DNA of 11,709 nt from Akkermansiaceae bacterium (lineage in GTDB: Bacteria; Verrucomicrobiota; Verrucomicrobiia; Verrucomicrobiales; Akkermansiaceae): positions 1-11,709 of the forward strand of contig CAIVXP010000280.1 of assembly GCA_903909905.1 (NCBI GenBank), read 5' to 3'. Numbering within the stretch: position 1 is the stretch's first letter; each line of letters starts with the position of its first letter. The position numbers were made by a program, and so were the translations under genes. Shown here piece after piece: positions 1 to 5,791 of the stretch. Under the pieces are notes generated by a model. It was not told where the DNA came from. It saw only the letters and a list, made by a program, of their open reading frames with translations, and did no database searches.

Positions 1-55
1 ATCCTGCTGCAACGCGTCTCACAACTGCTCCAACAACCGGAGTTGCTGTGATCAC
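1..55 (-). CDS. Possible start of a downstream gene, cut by window edge
   Basis: A GTG at 55-53 overlaps the TGA stop of the squalene synthase gene by 4 nt (GTGA), a common arrangement for coupled genes. The frame then stays open for 18 codons to the window edge, reading (M)ITATPVVGAVVRRVAAG. That is too short to assign, and it lacks the GxGxxG dinucleotide-binding start expected of a squalene-associated FAD oxidoreductase. No Shine-Dalgarno sequence is visible. The same bases can also fold as an imperfect hairpin: CAA(22-24) plus CTCC(28-31) against GGAG(39-42) plus TTG(43-45), with a 3-nt bulge. It has no T-run, so it may be neither gene nor terminator. The call rests on overlap geometry alone. 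Confidence 0.25.
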   Translation of the reverse strand, partial: MITATPVVGAVVRRVAAG

Positions 56-993
56 ATGTTGTCGCGCACACGCAATCCGCAAAGCGCCTTCAACAGCATC
101 ACATAAACTTTGATTCGAGGCACCTTGATACCTTGCCGCAACTCATCCCACGATGCTTTGCGCATCAACGCCAAGGTCTCCTTCGCAATCATCGCCGGCA
201 TCACGCTCGCCACTTGCAAACGTCGCGACCTCAACATCGTCGCGTAACGAAAACCACTATCGATGCAATCAGAGGCGTGATCCATCCAGCGCCGATGAGA
301 CGCTGCCAACTCATAGTGGTTTTCCGGATCCATCACCGGCAAATAACAACGCCCATGCGCAAGATCCTGCGGCATGTCGCGCAGAATATTGATCAACTGC
401 AAACCTTTGCCGTAAGCGATTCCCAAGCGAATCATTTCACCCTCATCGGATTTGGAAAAACGATCACCCATCGTCAGATATCCAAGCCTCGTCCAAAATC
501 CCCCCACGCAGCCGGCCACCCTCCAGGTGTAATCTTCAAGCTCGGCATCGCTTGCCAATGCCACCGGGCTCGCCCCCTCGGGAGCTCCAAATCGCTGAAG
601 GTCGAGCCTTTGCCCGTCAATGATGGTCGCTAACACCTCACGCACCAAGCCTGCCTCGACCGCCGGCAAGCGCCGCAATGCCGCCAAACAATCACCCGCC
701 GCTTCGAGCAACCGCCGCTCGCGCGGATCCGTCACGGCATTGAGCACCTGCATCGACCAACGCGGCACCCCATCACCCACAGCCACCTCACGCGCAAATT
801 CATCCAAGCATTCAAGCCGCTGAGAAACACCAAGCGCCAAGCTGTCTGCCAGGGTGTCACTGGTCCGCGCGAGCAAATACCCCAGACTCGCCGCACCACG
901 CATCGGCGCCGGCAAAAGTCGCAAGCTCAGATAAAACGAGCGCGACACCCCCTGCAACAAACGCCTGTAGCCCGCTCTACGCACCGTAAACAC
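52..993 (-). CDS. Squalene/phytoene synthase family protein (probable squalene synthase)
   Basis: This is a 313-residue head-to-head prenyl synthase, which condenses two farnesyl diphosphates (squalene) or two geranylgeranyl diphosphates (phytoene). Family marks are all present: SRSFYLSLRLLP at residues 17-28, the first Asp-rich motif DTLAD at 46-50, the conserved YTWRVAGCVG segment at 155-164, and the second Asp-rich motif in NILRDMPQD at 202-210, followed by GRCYLP at 214-219. The two DxxxD motifs bind Mg-diphosphate. The second reads DMPQD, where many relatives have an acidic residue before the last Asp. Length is normal for bacterial members, and no C-terminal membrane anchor is seen. The SRSFYLSLRLLP / YLLARTSDTLAD stretch looks more like squalene than phytoene synthases, but the product cannot be fixed from sequence. 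No hopanoid cyclase or carotenoid gene is visible nearby. The gene is divergent from the sigma factor gene across 133 bp. Confidence 0.88.
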   Translation of the reverse strand: MFTVRRAGYRRLLQGVSRSFYLSLRLLPAPMRGAASLGYLLARTSDTLADSLALGVSQRLECLDEFAREVAVGDGVPRWSMQVLNAVTDPRERRLLEAAGDCLAALRRLPAVEAGLVREVLATIIDGQRLDLQRFGAPEGASPVALASDAELEDYTWRVAGCVGGFWTRLGYLTMGDRFSKSDEGEMIRLGIAYGKGLQLINILRDMPQDLAHGRCYLPVMDPENHYELAASHRRWMDHASDCIDSGFRYATMLRSRRLQVASVMPAMIAKETLALMRKASWDELRQGIKVPRIKVYVMLLKALCGLRVRDNM

Positions 994-1046
994 ACCTTAA
1001 CACTCCACCCCCTTGCCGCAAGCCCATTGCCGTGCAGGATTACGGA

Positions 1047-1075
1047 TTGCCATTTTCACGAAAACCCACTACACC
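1047..1075 (+). promoter_or_regulatory. Candidate sigma-70-type promoter for the sigma factor operon
   Basis: TTGCCA at 1047-1052 (5 of 6 to the -35 consensus) and TACACC at 1070-1075 (3 of 6 to the -10 consensus) are separated by 17 nt. They lie in the 133-bp divergent gap, about 50 nt before the chosen ATG at 1127. The -10 match is poor. No convincing ECF-type GAAC plus downstream TC-rich pair was found that would indicate self-activation by the encoded sigma factor. Confidence 0.22.
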
Positions 1076-1126
1076 ATCGTACCACGAACATGCACTTTCT
1101 TGCTCGAAAGCCAAGCAACTAAAAAA

Positions 1127-1786
1127 ATGAATGGTTCTGGCGAAATCGCGTCCAATATTGGCCAGCTCCATTGCGATTCGGGGTATTCGGACGCGTGTTC
1201 GGATGCCCACGATGAGGATTGGGCGCTCGTCACCAAGGCCCAGCAAGGGAACCTTGCATCCTACGATGCACTGGTCACACGCCACAGGGGTCGGATATTC
1301 GCCATGATCCGCAATATGATCCACAACGAAGCCGATGCATGGGACCTCTCCCAAGAGGTCTTCATCAAGGCATGGCATGCGCTCCCGCGCTTCGAGGCAA
1401 GGGCCCGCTTTTCCACATGGATCTATCGCATCGCCCACAACGCGGTTTACGACTGGAATCGCAAACGCCGCATCGAAAGCGTCGGCGAACTCGACGACAA
1501 TCTCTTCAACAGCGAGCAAATCGACCCCGCATCCAACACCACCCCCAGCACGGTCGGAGCTCCCGACGACTCGCTGGCCCAAAGCGAACTGCGCGTGAAA
1601 ATTGAACTCGCACTCTCCAAACTTTCCGATGAACACCGCCAGGTCGTGGTCCTCAAGGATGTCCAGGGGCTTTCCTACAAGGAGATTTCCAGCATCATGG
1701 AAACCAGCCTCGGCACGGTGATGAGCCGCCTTCACTACGCCCGCCAGAAACTCCAAACCATGCTTCAAGATGAATACGCCGCCTGA
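1127..1786 (+). CDS. ECF-type RNA polymerase sigma factor (RpoE-like)
   Basis: This is a 219-residue group 4 (ECF) sigma factor, which directs RNA polymerase to a dedicated promoter set. Sigma region 2 spans roughly residues 32-115, with DAWDLSQEVFIKAW at 71-84 (core binding) and the STWIYRIAHNAVYDWNRKRR segment at 96-115 (-10 recognition). Region 4 spans roughly 157-212, with the helix-turn-helix GLSYKEISSIMETSLGTVMS at 181-200 followed by RLHYARQKL. A low-complexity acidic/Ser/Asn/Pro linker (about 118-155) joins them. The frame is open back to an ATG at 1013, but that extension shows no homology to the fold. The ATG at 1127 gives a normal ECF length, although the ~30 residues before region 2 still look non-conserved. 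No Shine-Dalgarno sequence is evident. The 3' end overlaps the next gene by 17 nt, which suggests translational coupling with its putative regulator. Confidence 0.92.
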   Translation: MNGSGEIASNIGQLHCDSGYSDACSDAHDEDWALVTKAQQGNLASYDALVTRHRGRIFAMIRNMIHNEADAWDLSQEVFIKAWHALPRFEARARFSTWIYRIAHNAVYDWNRKRRIESVGELDDNLFNSEQIDPASNTTPSTVGAPDDSLAQSELRVKIELALSKLSDEHRQVVVLKDVQGLSYKEISSIMETSLGTVMSRLHYARQKLQTMLQDEYAA

Positions 1787-2414
1787 TGATGCCACGCTGG
1801 CCCTCTGGCTGGAGGATGAACTCCACGGCGCTGAATTCGCCGAGGTCGAGGCATGGGCACAAACCCAGCCGGATCAAATCGCCATGCGCGAGTCGGCCCG
1901 CAAATGGAAGGCAATGGTCAAGTCCGCCATTCCCGCCGTTGAGGAACCACCCTACCCGGATTTCTTCAACAACCGCATTGCCCAGCGCATCAAGCAACAC
2001 GAAGCGCAACAAGCCACCGAAACGACAGCGCATAACACGGTGCCGTTCTGGCGCAAATTCGCCCTTCCCCTCGCCGCCTGCGCCGGCATGGCCTTCACCT
2101 TCTGGCTCGGCATCCACTCGCGCTCGATCCCGGTCGTCGAGACGATCGCCGAAATGACCGCCCCCGACGAAATGATCCAACTCGCCGACGCGAACGACGA
2201 TCCGTCCGCCGCGATTTACACACCTGAAAATGGAGTCAGCGCCGAATACTTCGAAAGCGAGATAGCCTCGGCCACCGTCGTCATTCTCGACGGACTCGCC
2301 GCGATCCCCGACTCGACCGATCTCACCCGCCAAACCGCCGCCACCGACAACCCGCGCGAAATCGACTCGACCGCTCACGCCGACCTGCCCGCCAGCAAGG
2401 ACCCGAAACCATGA
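1770..2414 (+). CDS. Single-pass membrane protein, putative anti-sigma factor
   Basis: This 214-residue protein follows the sigma gene with a 17-nt overlap, the usual place for a cognate anti-sigma factor. Residues 1-95 are predicted cytoplasmic and start with an acidic helix typical of anti-sigma N-termini (LALWLEDELHGAEFAEVEAW, 10-29). One hydrophobic segment at about 97-115 (FALPLAACAGMAFTFWLGI) is preceded by WRK, consistent with N-in topology. The remaining ~100 residues are exported, acidic and Thr/Ala/Asp-rich, without recognisable fold. The zinc-binding HxxxCxxC of ZAS-type anti-sigmas is absent; the only Cys is inside the membrane segment. The role is inferred from position and topology, not from a motif. 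The stop overlaps the next start by 4 nt (ATGA). The alternative is an unrelated membrane protein of the operon. Confidence 0.68.
   Translation: MNTPPDDATLALWLEDELHGAEFAEVEAWAQTQPDQIAMRESARKWKAMVKSAIPAVEEPPYPDFFNNRIAQRIKQHEAQQATETTAHNTVPFWRKFALPLAACAGMAFTFWLGIHSRSIPVVETIAEMTAPDEMIQLADANDDPSAAIYTPENGVSAEYFESEIASATVVILDGLAAIPDSTDLTRQTAATDNPREIDSTAHADLPASKDPKP
2397..2401 (+). promoter_or_regulatory. Ribosome binding site for the 2411 gene
   Basis: AAGGA lies 9 nt before the ATG at 2411, inside the last codons of the anti-sigma-like gene. It supports this start and an ATGA-coupled junction. Clear sites like this are uncommon in the window. Confidence 0.5.
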
Positions 2415-2920
2415 GGAAACCCTTTCAAAAGCTGACCACTGCGCTGCTGTTTCTCGCCATGCACGGCACATTGCACGCAATTGAGGACCCGGGCCGCACC
2501 CGCATCGCCGAACTTCGCGTCACGGTCTACCACGCCACCGATGGCGACCCGGCCGCCGCAGGGCCGCGTGCGCTACCCGTGCCCTACATGACCAGCTCGC
2601 GCTTCACCAGCGAAGAACGCCTCCGCTTCAAGCACTACCGCCAAATCGGACGCGATGTGAGCCCGCTGCTCCGCAGTTATGAAAGCTGGTCACAACCGCT
2701 CAAGCCCTCCGAGGAAGTGATGCTCCGCGTCGAAGCCCAAGGCCAACCCACCAAAAAATCCGCTCAGCTAGACCTCGAACTCTGGATCAGCCAGAAAAAA
2801 ATCCTCAAGATGGATGCCAAACTCGAGGACACCAAACCGCTCTATGTCCTTGGCCCGGAATGGCGCGACGGCCGCCTCATCATCGCCATCAGCCTTGCAC
2901 CCCACAGCAAGCAGCGCTAG
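2411..2920 (+). CDS. Exported protein of unknown function
   Basis: I do not recognise this 169-residue protein. Residues 1-23 form a standard Sec signal peptide: basic MRKPFQK, a hydrophobic core around TALLFLAM, and an AxA-like end at LHA before IEDPG. The mature part has alternating hydrophobic strands (IAELRVTVYHATDG; QLDLELWISQKKILKMDAKL; RLIIAISLAP at the end), which suggests a small beta-rich domain. It has no cysteine and no lipobox. The start is supported by AAGGA 9 nt upstream and by the 4-nt overlap with the anti-sigma-like gene; the next gene begins 9 nt after its stop. Being locked between the sigma pair and a DUF1573 gene suggests a periplasmic or outer-membrane-associated role in the same response. 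That is inference from context only. Confidence 0.75.
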   Translation: MRKPFQKLTTALLFLAMHGTLHAIEDPGRTRIAELRVTVYHATDGDPAAAGPRALPVPYMTSSRFTSEERLRFKHYRQIGRDVSPLLRSYESWSQPLKPSEEVMLRVEAQGQPTKKSAQLDLELWISQKKILKMDAKLEDTKPLYVLGPEWRDGRLIIAISLAPHSKQR

Positions 2921-2922
2921 GA
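2919..2922 (+). promoter_or_regulatory. Ribosome binding site for the DUF1573 gene
   Basis: AGGA overlaps the TAG stop of the upstream gene and sits 7 nt before the ATG at 2930. This arrangement allows terminating ribosomes to restart on the DUF1573 gene and supports the chosen start. Confidence 0.4.
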
Positions 2923-2929
2923 CTGAAGC

Positions 2930-3622
2930 ATGATCCGTATCGCCTGCATGCTGCTGGCACTCGCCACTCTCGCACAGTCGGCTCCGCTGAAATTTGCCGA
3001 AACTCTGCGCGAAGTTCACGCCCCGGCCGACGCAAAAACCGTCACCACGGATTTCACCTTCACCAACCGCTCCAACAAGCCGGTCACGATCTCCCGCTAC
3101 GAATCCGCATGCTCGTGCATGAAGGTCGAAATCAGCGACGCAAAACTCCGCTACGCCCCCGGCGAATCCGGCACCATCCGCGCCGAGTTCGATATGGGGA
3201 ATTTCTCCGGCGAAATCGACAAAACCATTGCCCTCTGGGTCGAAGGCGACCCGAAAGACAAACCCTCCATCACACTCACCGCCCGCGTCCACATACCGGT
3301 CATCGTCAACATCGAACCCAAAACCTTGAAGTGGTCGCTCAACGGCAAAGCAAACCCGCAAGCAATCGCCATCACGATGAAGGACACCAAGCCGGTCCGC
3401 ATCACCAAGATCAGCAGCTCATCGGAAAATTTCCGCCACGAACTCAAAACCATCAAAGACGGTAAATCCTACGAACTCGTGGTGACACCACTCGACCTGA
3501 GCCTGCCCGCCCTCGCGATTTTCCGCATCGAAACCGATTGCGCACTCGCCAAACACAAAACCCAACAAGCCTTCGCCGTGGTGCGCAAACCCAGCTCCTC
3601 GGAAAACGACCATACACGATGA
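2930..3622 (+). CDS. Exported DUF1573 domain protein
   Basis: This is a 230-residue exported protein. A signal peptide at 1-18 (core CMLLALATLA, ending AQSA) precedes a DUF1573 domain at about 20-110. The family signature is clear: FTFTNRSNKPVTIS at 42-55 (an Ig-like 'F.F.N.....l.I' strand), the CSC motif at 61-63, and APGESGTIRAEFD at 76-88. DUF1573 proteins are common in Bacteroidota, Planctomycetota and Verrucomicrobiota. Their function is unknown, but the paired Cys motif is conserved. A second beta-rich, Ig-like half (about 110-220) follows, with one further Cys in TDCALAKHK. The protein probably acts in the periplasm. Its stop overlaps the rhodanese start by 4 nt (ATGA), consistent with joint production of two cysteine-bearing envelope proteins. 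Domain call is firm; function is open. Confidence 0.85.
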   Translation: MIRIACMLLALATLAQSAPLKFAETLREVHAPADAKTVTTDFTFTNRSNKPVTISRYESACSCMKVEISDAKLRYAPGESGTIRAEFDMGNFSGEIDKTIALWVEGDPKDKPSITLTARVHIPVIVNIEPKTLKWSLNGKANPQAIAITMKDTKPVRITKISSSSENFRHELKTIKDGKSYELVVTPLDLSLPALAIFRIETDCALAKHKTQQAFAVVRKPSSSENDHTR

Positions 3623-4065
3623 GGACCCGCTCCCAACTCGCGATCATTTGTTCCATTTCGCTCGCCGCCGCCGGCCTCACTTATCTGATCAGTGGTCCCC
3701 CCACACGCAGCCACCTTTGCGACCCCGCCACCCGCAAGTCGGATGAAATCTGCCTGTCGGAAATCAGTGACCCAAACGGCATCCTCTGGGTCGACGCCCG
3801 CTCACGCGCCGCATGGCAAAAAAACGGACTGCCCGAGTCCATCCTCTGGAATCTCGACCCCGCTGAAGACATGCAGGCCTTCGAATCCAACAACGCCGAA
3901 AAAATCGCATCCGCCCGTCTGGTCATCATCTACTGCGGCGATGAAAACTGCGGCATCAGTCGGCAAGTGGCCGAGCGCATCCGCAAACTCGACCTCGGCC
4001 CCCAAGTCATCGTTCTCAACGGCGGCTGGCGTGCACTAAGGGATGCCGGACGCGTTCGGGATTGA
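3619..4065 (+). CDS. Membrane-anchored rhodanese-like protein
   Basis: This 148-residue protein has an N-terminal membrane segment (about residues 7-25, following MRTRSQ) and then a rhodanese domain (about 46-146). Visible landmarks are WVDARSRAAWQKNGLPESIL at 57-76 (the family's 'DvR...ey..GHi' region), the active-site loop YCGDENCGIS at 105-114 with candidate catalytic Cys106, and the closing LNGGWRALRDAG at 133-144. Rhodaneses carry a persulfide on the loop Cys and move sulfur or sense redox state. Cys111 in the same loop could form a disulfide, and Cys34 and Cys45 lie between membrane and domain. The anchor suggests the domain faces the periplasm. The ATG at 3619 overlaps the DUF1573 stop by 4 nt; an in-frame start at 3538 would run deep inside that gene and remove the sensible anchor. 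It is the last gene of the sigma operon, with 211 bp to the next. Confidence 0.82.
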   Translation: MRTRSQLAIICSISLAAAGLTYLISGPPTRSHLCDPATRKSDEICLSEISDPNGILWVDARSRAAWQKNGLPESILWNLDPAEDMQAFESNNAEKIASARLVIIYCGDENCGISRQVAERIRKLDLGPQVIVLNGGWRALRDAGRVRD

Positions 4066-4276
4066 TCGCCGACCCTCACGCACCAGGTTTCCAACACGCC
4101 ACAATTTCGGCAGAAAATCATCGGCTCGTTTGAATTGGATTTTAAAAAACAAAAGTACCAACGGCACGCCATCATGCTACGCCTGCCAAGCACCGCAACC
4201 GCATCCCCAAGCTTCACAATTGCCCTTGCGAACACGTGGAATCCCAGCCATTTTGACTAATCGCAAACCAATTCTC

Positions 4277-4999
4277 ATGGAATTCTCAAAACTGAGAGCC
4301 AACCTCCAACCGACCCATCAAGGATTCAGCCTGGTGGAAATGCTGGTTGTCATCGCCGTCATTACGATCCTCATGACGGCTGGCGCCATCGGCTTGGGCA
4401 ACATGGGAGGCAAAGGAGTCACCAGCGGGGTCGCTTCAGCCGAATCTTTGTTTGATGAGGCACGATCGATCGCCATCAGCCAACGCACCCGCGCCCGAGT
4501 TCTGGTAGCCTTGGATCTCACAAACAATCCTGAAGAAAATCTGCGAAAAATGGTGGTGGTATCGGAACAACTCAACCCCGACGGCACACCCATAGCCGAC
4601 AGCTGGATACTCTCCAACCGCGGAATCTTGCTACCCGATAAAGTGTTCCTCAGCCAGACCTACAGCATGAGCGATCAGGCGGCCAAAGTGGCATTTGATG
4701 CCTCCTCGGAAATGTCGCTCAACTCCCCAACCGTCAAATCCGCTTTTGAAGGAAAATATCGGTTTTACGAATTCAACGCCGAGGGAATCTGCACGACACC
4801 AGGTGCAAGTTTTGTCATCGCTAGCGGCGCGAGGAGAGCTAGCGGCACATCCGCGACCGAAGGCCCACGGCTCACCGCCTCCGCTCTGCGCGACTTCGGA
4901 GGCTTCGTAATCTGGCGCAATGGACGGACGGCAGTATTTCGCAGCCCGGAACAAATCCACGATGATATCAAAACCATCGAATCCGGAGCCGTATTTTAA
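4277..4999 (+). CDS. Prepilin-like protein 1 (GspH/FimT type; resembles Verru_Chthon cassette D)
   Basis: This is a 240-residue type IV prepilin-like protein. A 16-residue leader ends in Gly16, with cleavage expected before Phe17 (GFSLVEML), Glu21 at mature +5, and a hydrophobic helix to about residue 40 (MLVVIAVITILMTAGAIGLG). The pattern VTSGVASAESLFDEARSIAISQRTRARVLV matches the helix-plus-strand start of GspH/FimT minor pseudopilins and, from memory, TIGR02596-type 'Verru_Chthon cassette protein D'. The rest is beta-rich. The frame is open back to 4043, but that stretch overlaps the rhodanese gene and is not prepilin-like, so ATG 4277 is chosen. In-frame TTG at 4253 is an alternative. No Shine-Dalgarno or clear promoter is seen in the 211-bp gap upstream. 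The next prepilin gene begins 3 nt after the stop. Confidence 0.83.
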   Translation: MEFSKLRANLQPTHQGFSLVEMLVVIAVITILMTAGAIGLGNMGGKGVTSGVASAESLFDEARSIAISQRTRARVLVALDLTNNPEENLRKMVVVSEQLNPDGTPIADSWILSNRGILLPDKVFLSQTYSMSDQAAKVAFDASSEMSLNSPTVKSAFEGKYRFYEFNAEGICTTPGASFVIASGARRASGTSATEGPRLTASALRDFGGFVIWRNGRTAVFRSPEQIHDDIKTIESGAVF

Positions 5000-5002
5000 C
5001 TC

Positions 5003-5776
5003 ATGAAAGCCTCCGACACTCGCCGCCGCCGCGGCTTTACGCTTCTTGAAACGGTCATTGCCATCGGCGTTCTGGCCGTGCTTCTCACGGGCTTCCTTGT
5101 GGTGTTTACCCCTGCAGCCGACGGCATCCGCAAATCCATCAACACCGAACACGCCGACCGCCTGGCATCCGCACTCGAGCAGGAATTGGTGAATGTGCGG
5201 CCGGGTCAGACATCCACCACAATCACAAACGGATTCAGCAAAGCATTCGAGTGGATCAAGAACTCCAACAACGCAACTGAAGCCCTTTTGGTCTATCAAT
5301 ATAGGGGAAAAATTTCTAACTTCAGAAACGATGGCACCCCCGAACACGAACCTTCACTCGCCGATAAATTACCTGGCCGGGATTACATTGTAGTTCCCAT
5401 GGTTCGCCGTCCCATTGATGAAGAGGATCCTGATGAAAAACTTTCCAAGGATCTAGAAGCCATCGAGGGAGCGGTTTACGTCGTAAAATGCACTCAACTG
5501 ATATACGATGGGACTCGTTTGATCAAAGGCACCCCTGGAAACATCGCGGACCCAAAATATGGAACATCGATCACATCGACTGATGATTATCTTAATCCAC
5601 CTTCACCTCCAGATCCAAATAAACCTCGAGCTCCAGCATCGACGATAGCTTTCGTTGCTGAATTCCACATGACGCCAATAAGACCCGCATCCTACTTTTC
5701 AGGGCCAACATTTACAACGGACTTTACCAAATTGAGAAATCCCGTCTTCACACGCCATCTTTCGATTCGCCGATAA
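5003..5776 (+). CDS. Prepilin-like protein 2 (GspI/PilV type; resembles Verru_Chthon cassette B)
   Basis: This 257-residue protein has a short basic prepilin leader (MKASDTRRRRG), cleavage expected between Gly11 and Phe12, Glu16 at mature +5, and a hydrophobic helix over about 14-35 (ETVIAIGVLAVLLTGFLVVF). The start resembles GspI/PilV pseudopilins and, from memory, the TIGR02598-type cassette B family. The mature part has an amphipathic helix (SINTEHADRLASALEQEL), then mostly loop and strand. It includes a Pro-rich stretch near residues 199-213 (PPSPPDPNKPRAP) and a strand-like ASTIAFVAEFHMTPIRP. The coding DNA from 5401 to 5700 is about 47% GC by hand count, against 55-58% in lipA samples. 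The gene starts 3 nt after prepilin 1 and ends 15 nt before prepilin 3, so the three are probably co-transcribed. No Shine-Dalgarno is visible. Confidence 0.8.
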   Translation: MKASDTRRRRGFTLLETVIAIGVLAVLLTGFLVVFTPAADGIRKSINTEHADRLASALEQELVNVRPGQTSTTITNGFSKAFEWIKNSNNATEALLVYQYRGKISNFRNDGTPEHEPSLADKLPGRDYIVVPMVRRPIDEEDPDEKLSKDLEAIEGAVYVVKCTQLIYDGTRLIKGTPGNIADPKYGTSITSTDDYLNPPSPPDPNKPRAPASTIAFVAEFHMTPIRPASYFSGPTFTTDFTKLRNPVFTRHLSIRR

Positions 5777-5791
5777 CTTTCAATTTCATTC

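Noticed and set aside
1040..1795. 251-codon minus-strand frame opposite the sigma factor
   Set aside because: The plus strand encodes unmistakable sigma regions 2 and 4, so the antisense frame is a by-product.
1695..2480. 261-codon minus-strand frame opposite the anti-sigma-like gene
   Set aside because: Gly/Arg/Val-rich with no motif, and it mirrors a coupled plus-strand gene.
4066..4276. Upstream in-frame extension of prepilin 1 and possible promoter (TTGAAT at 4130-4135)
   Set aside because: The extension would bury the prepilin leader and overlaps the rhodanese gene. No matching -10 element is found 16-18 nt after TTGAAT.
4631..5347. 238-codon minus-strand frame across prepilins 1 and 2
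   Set aside because: It spans two genes with clear prepilin leaders and shows no domain of its own.
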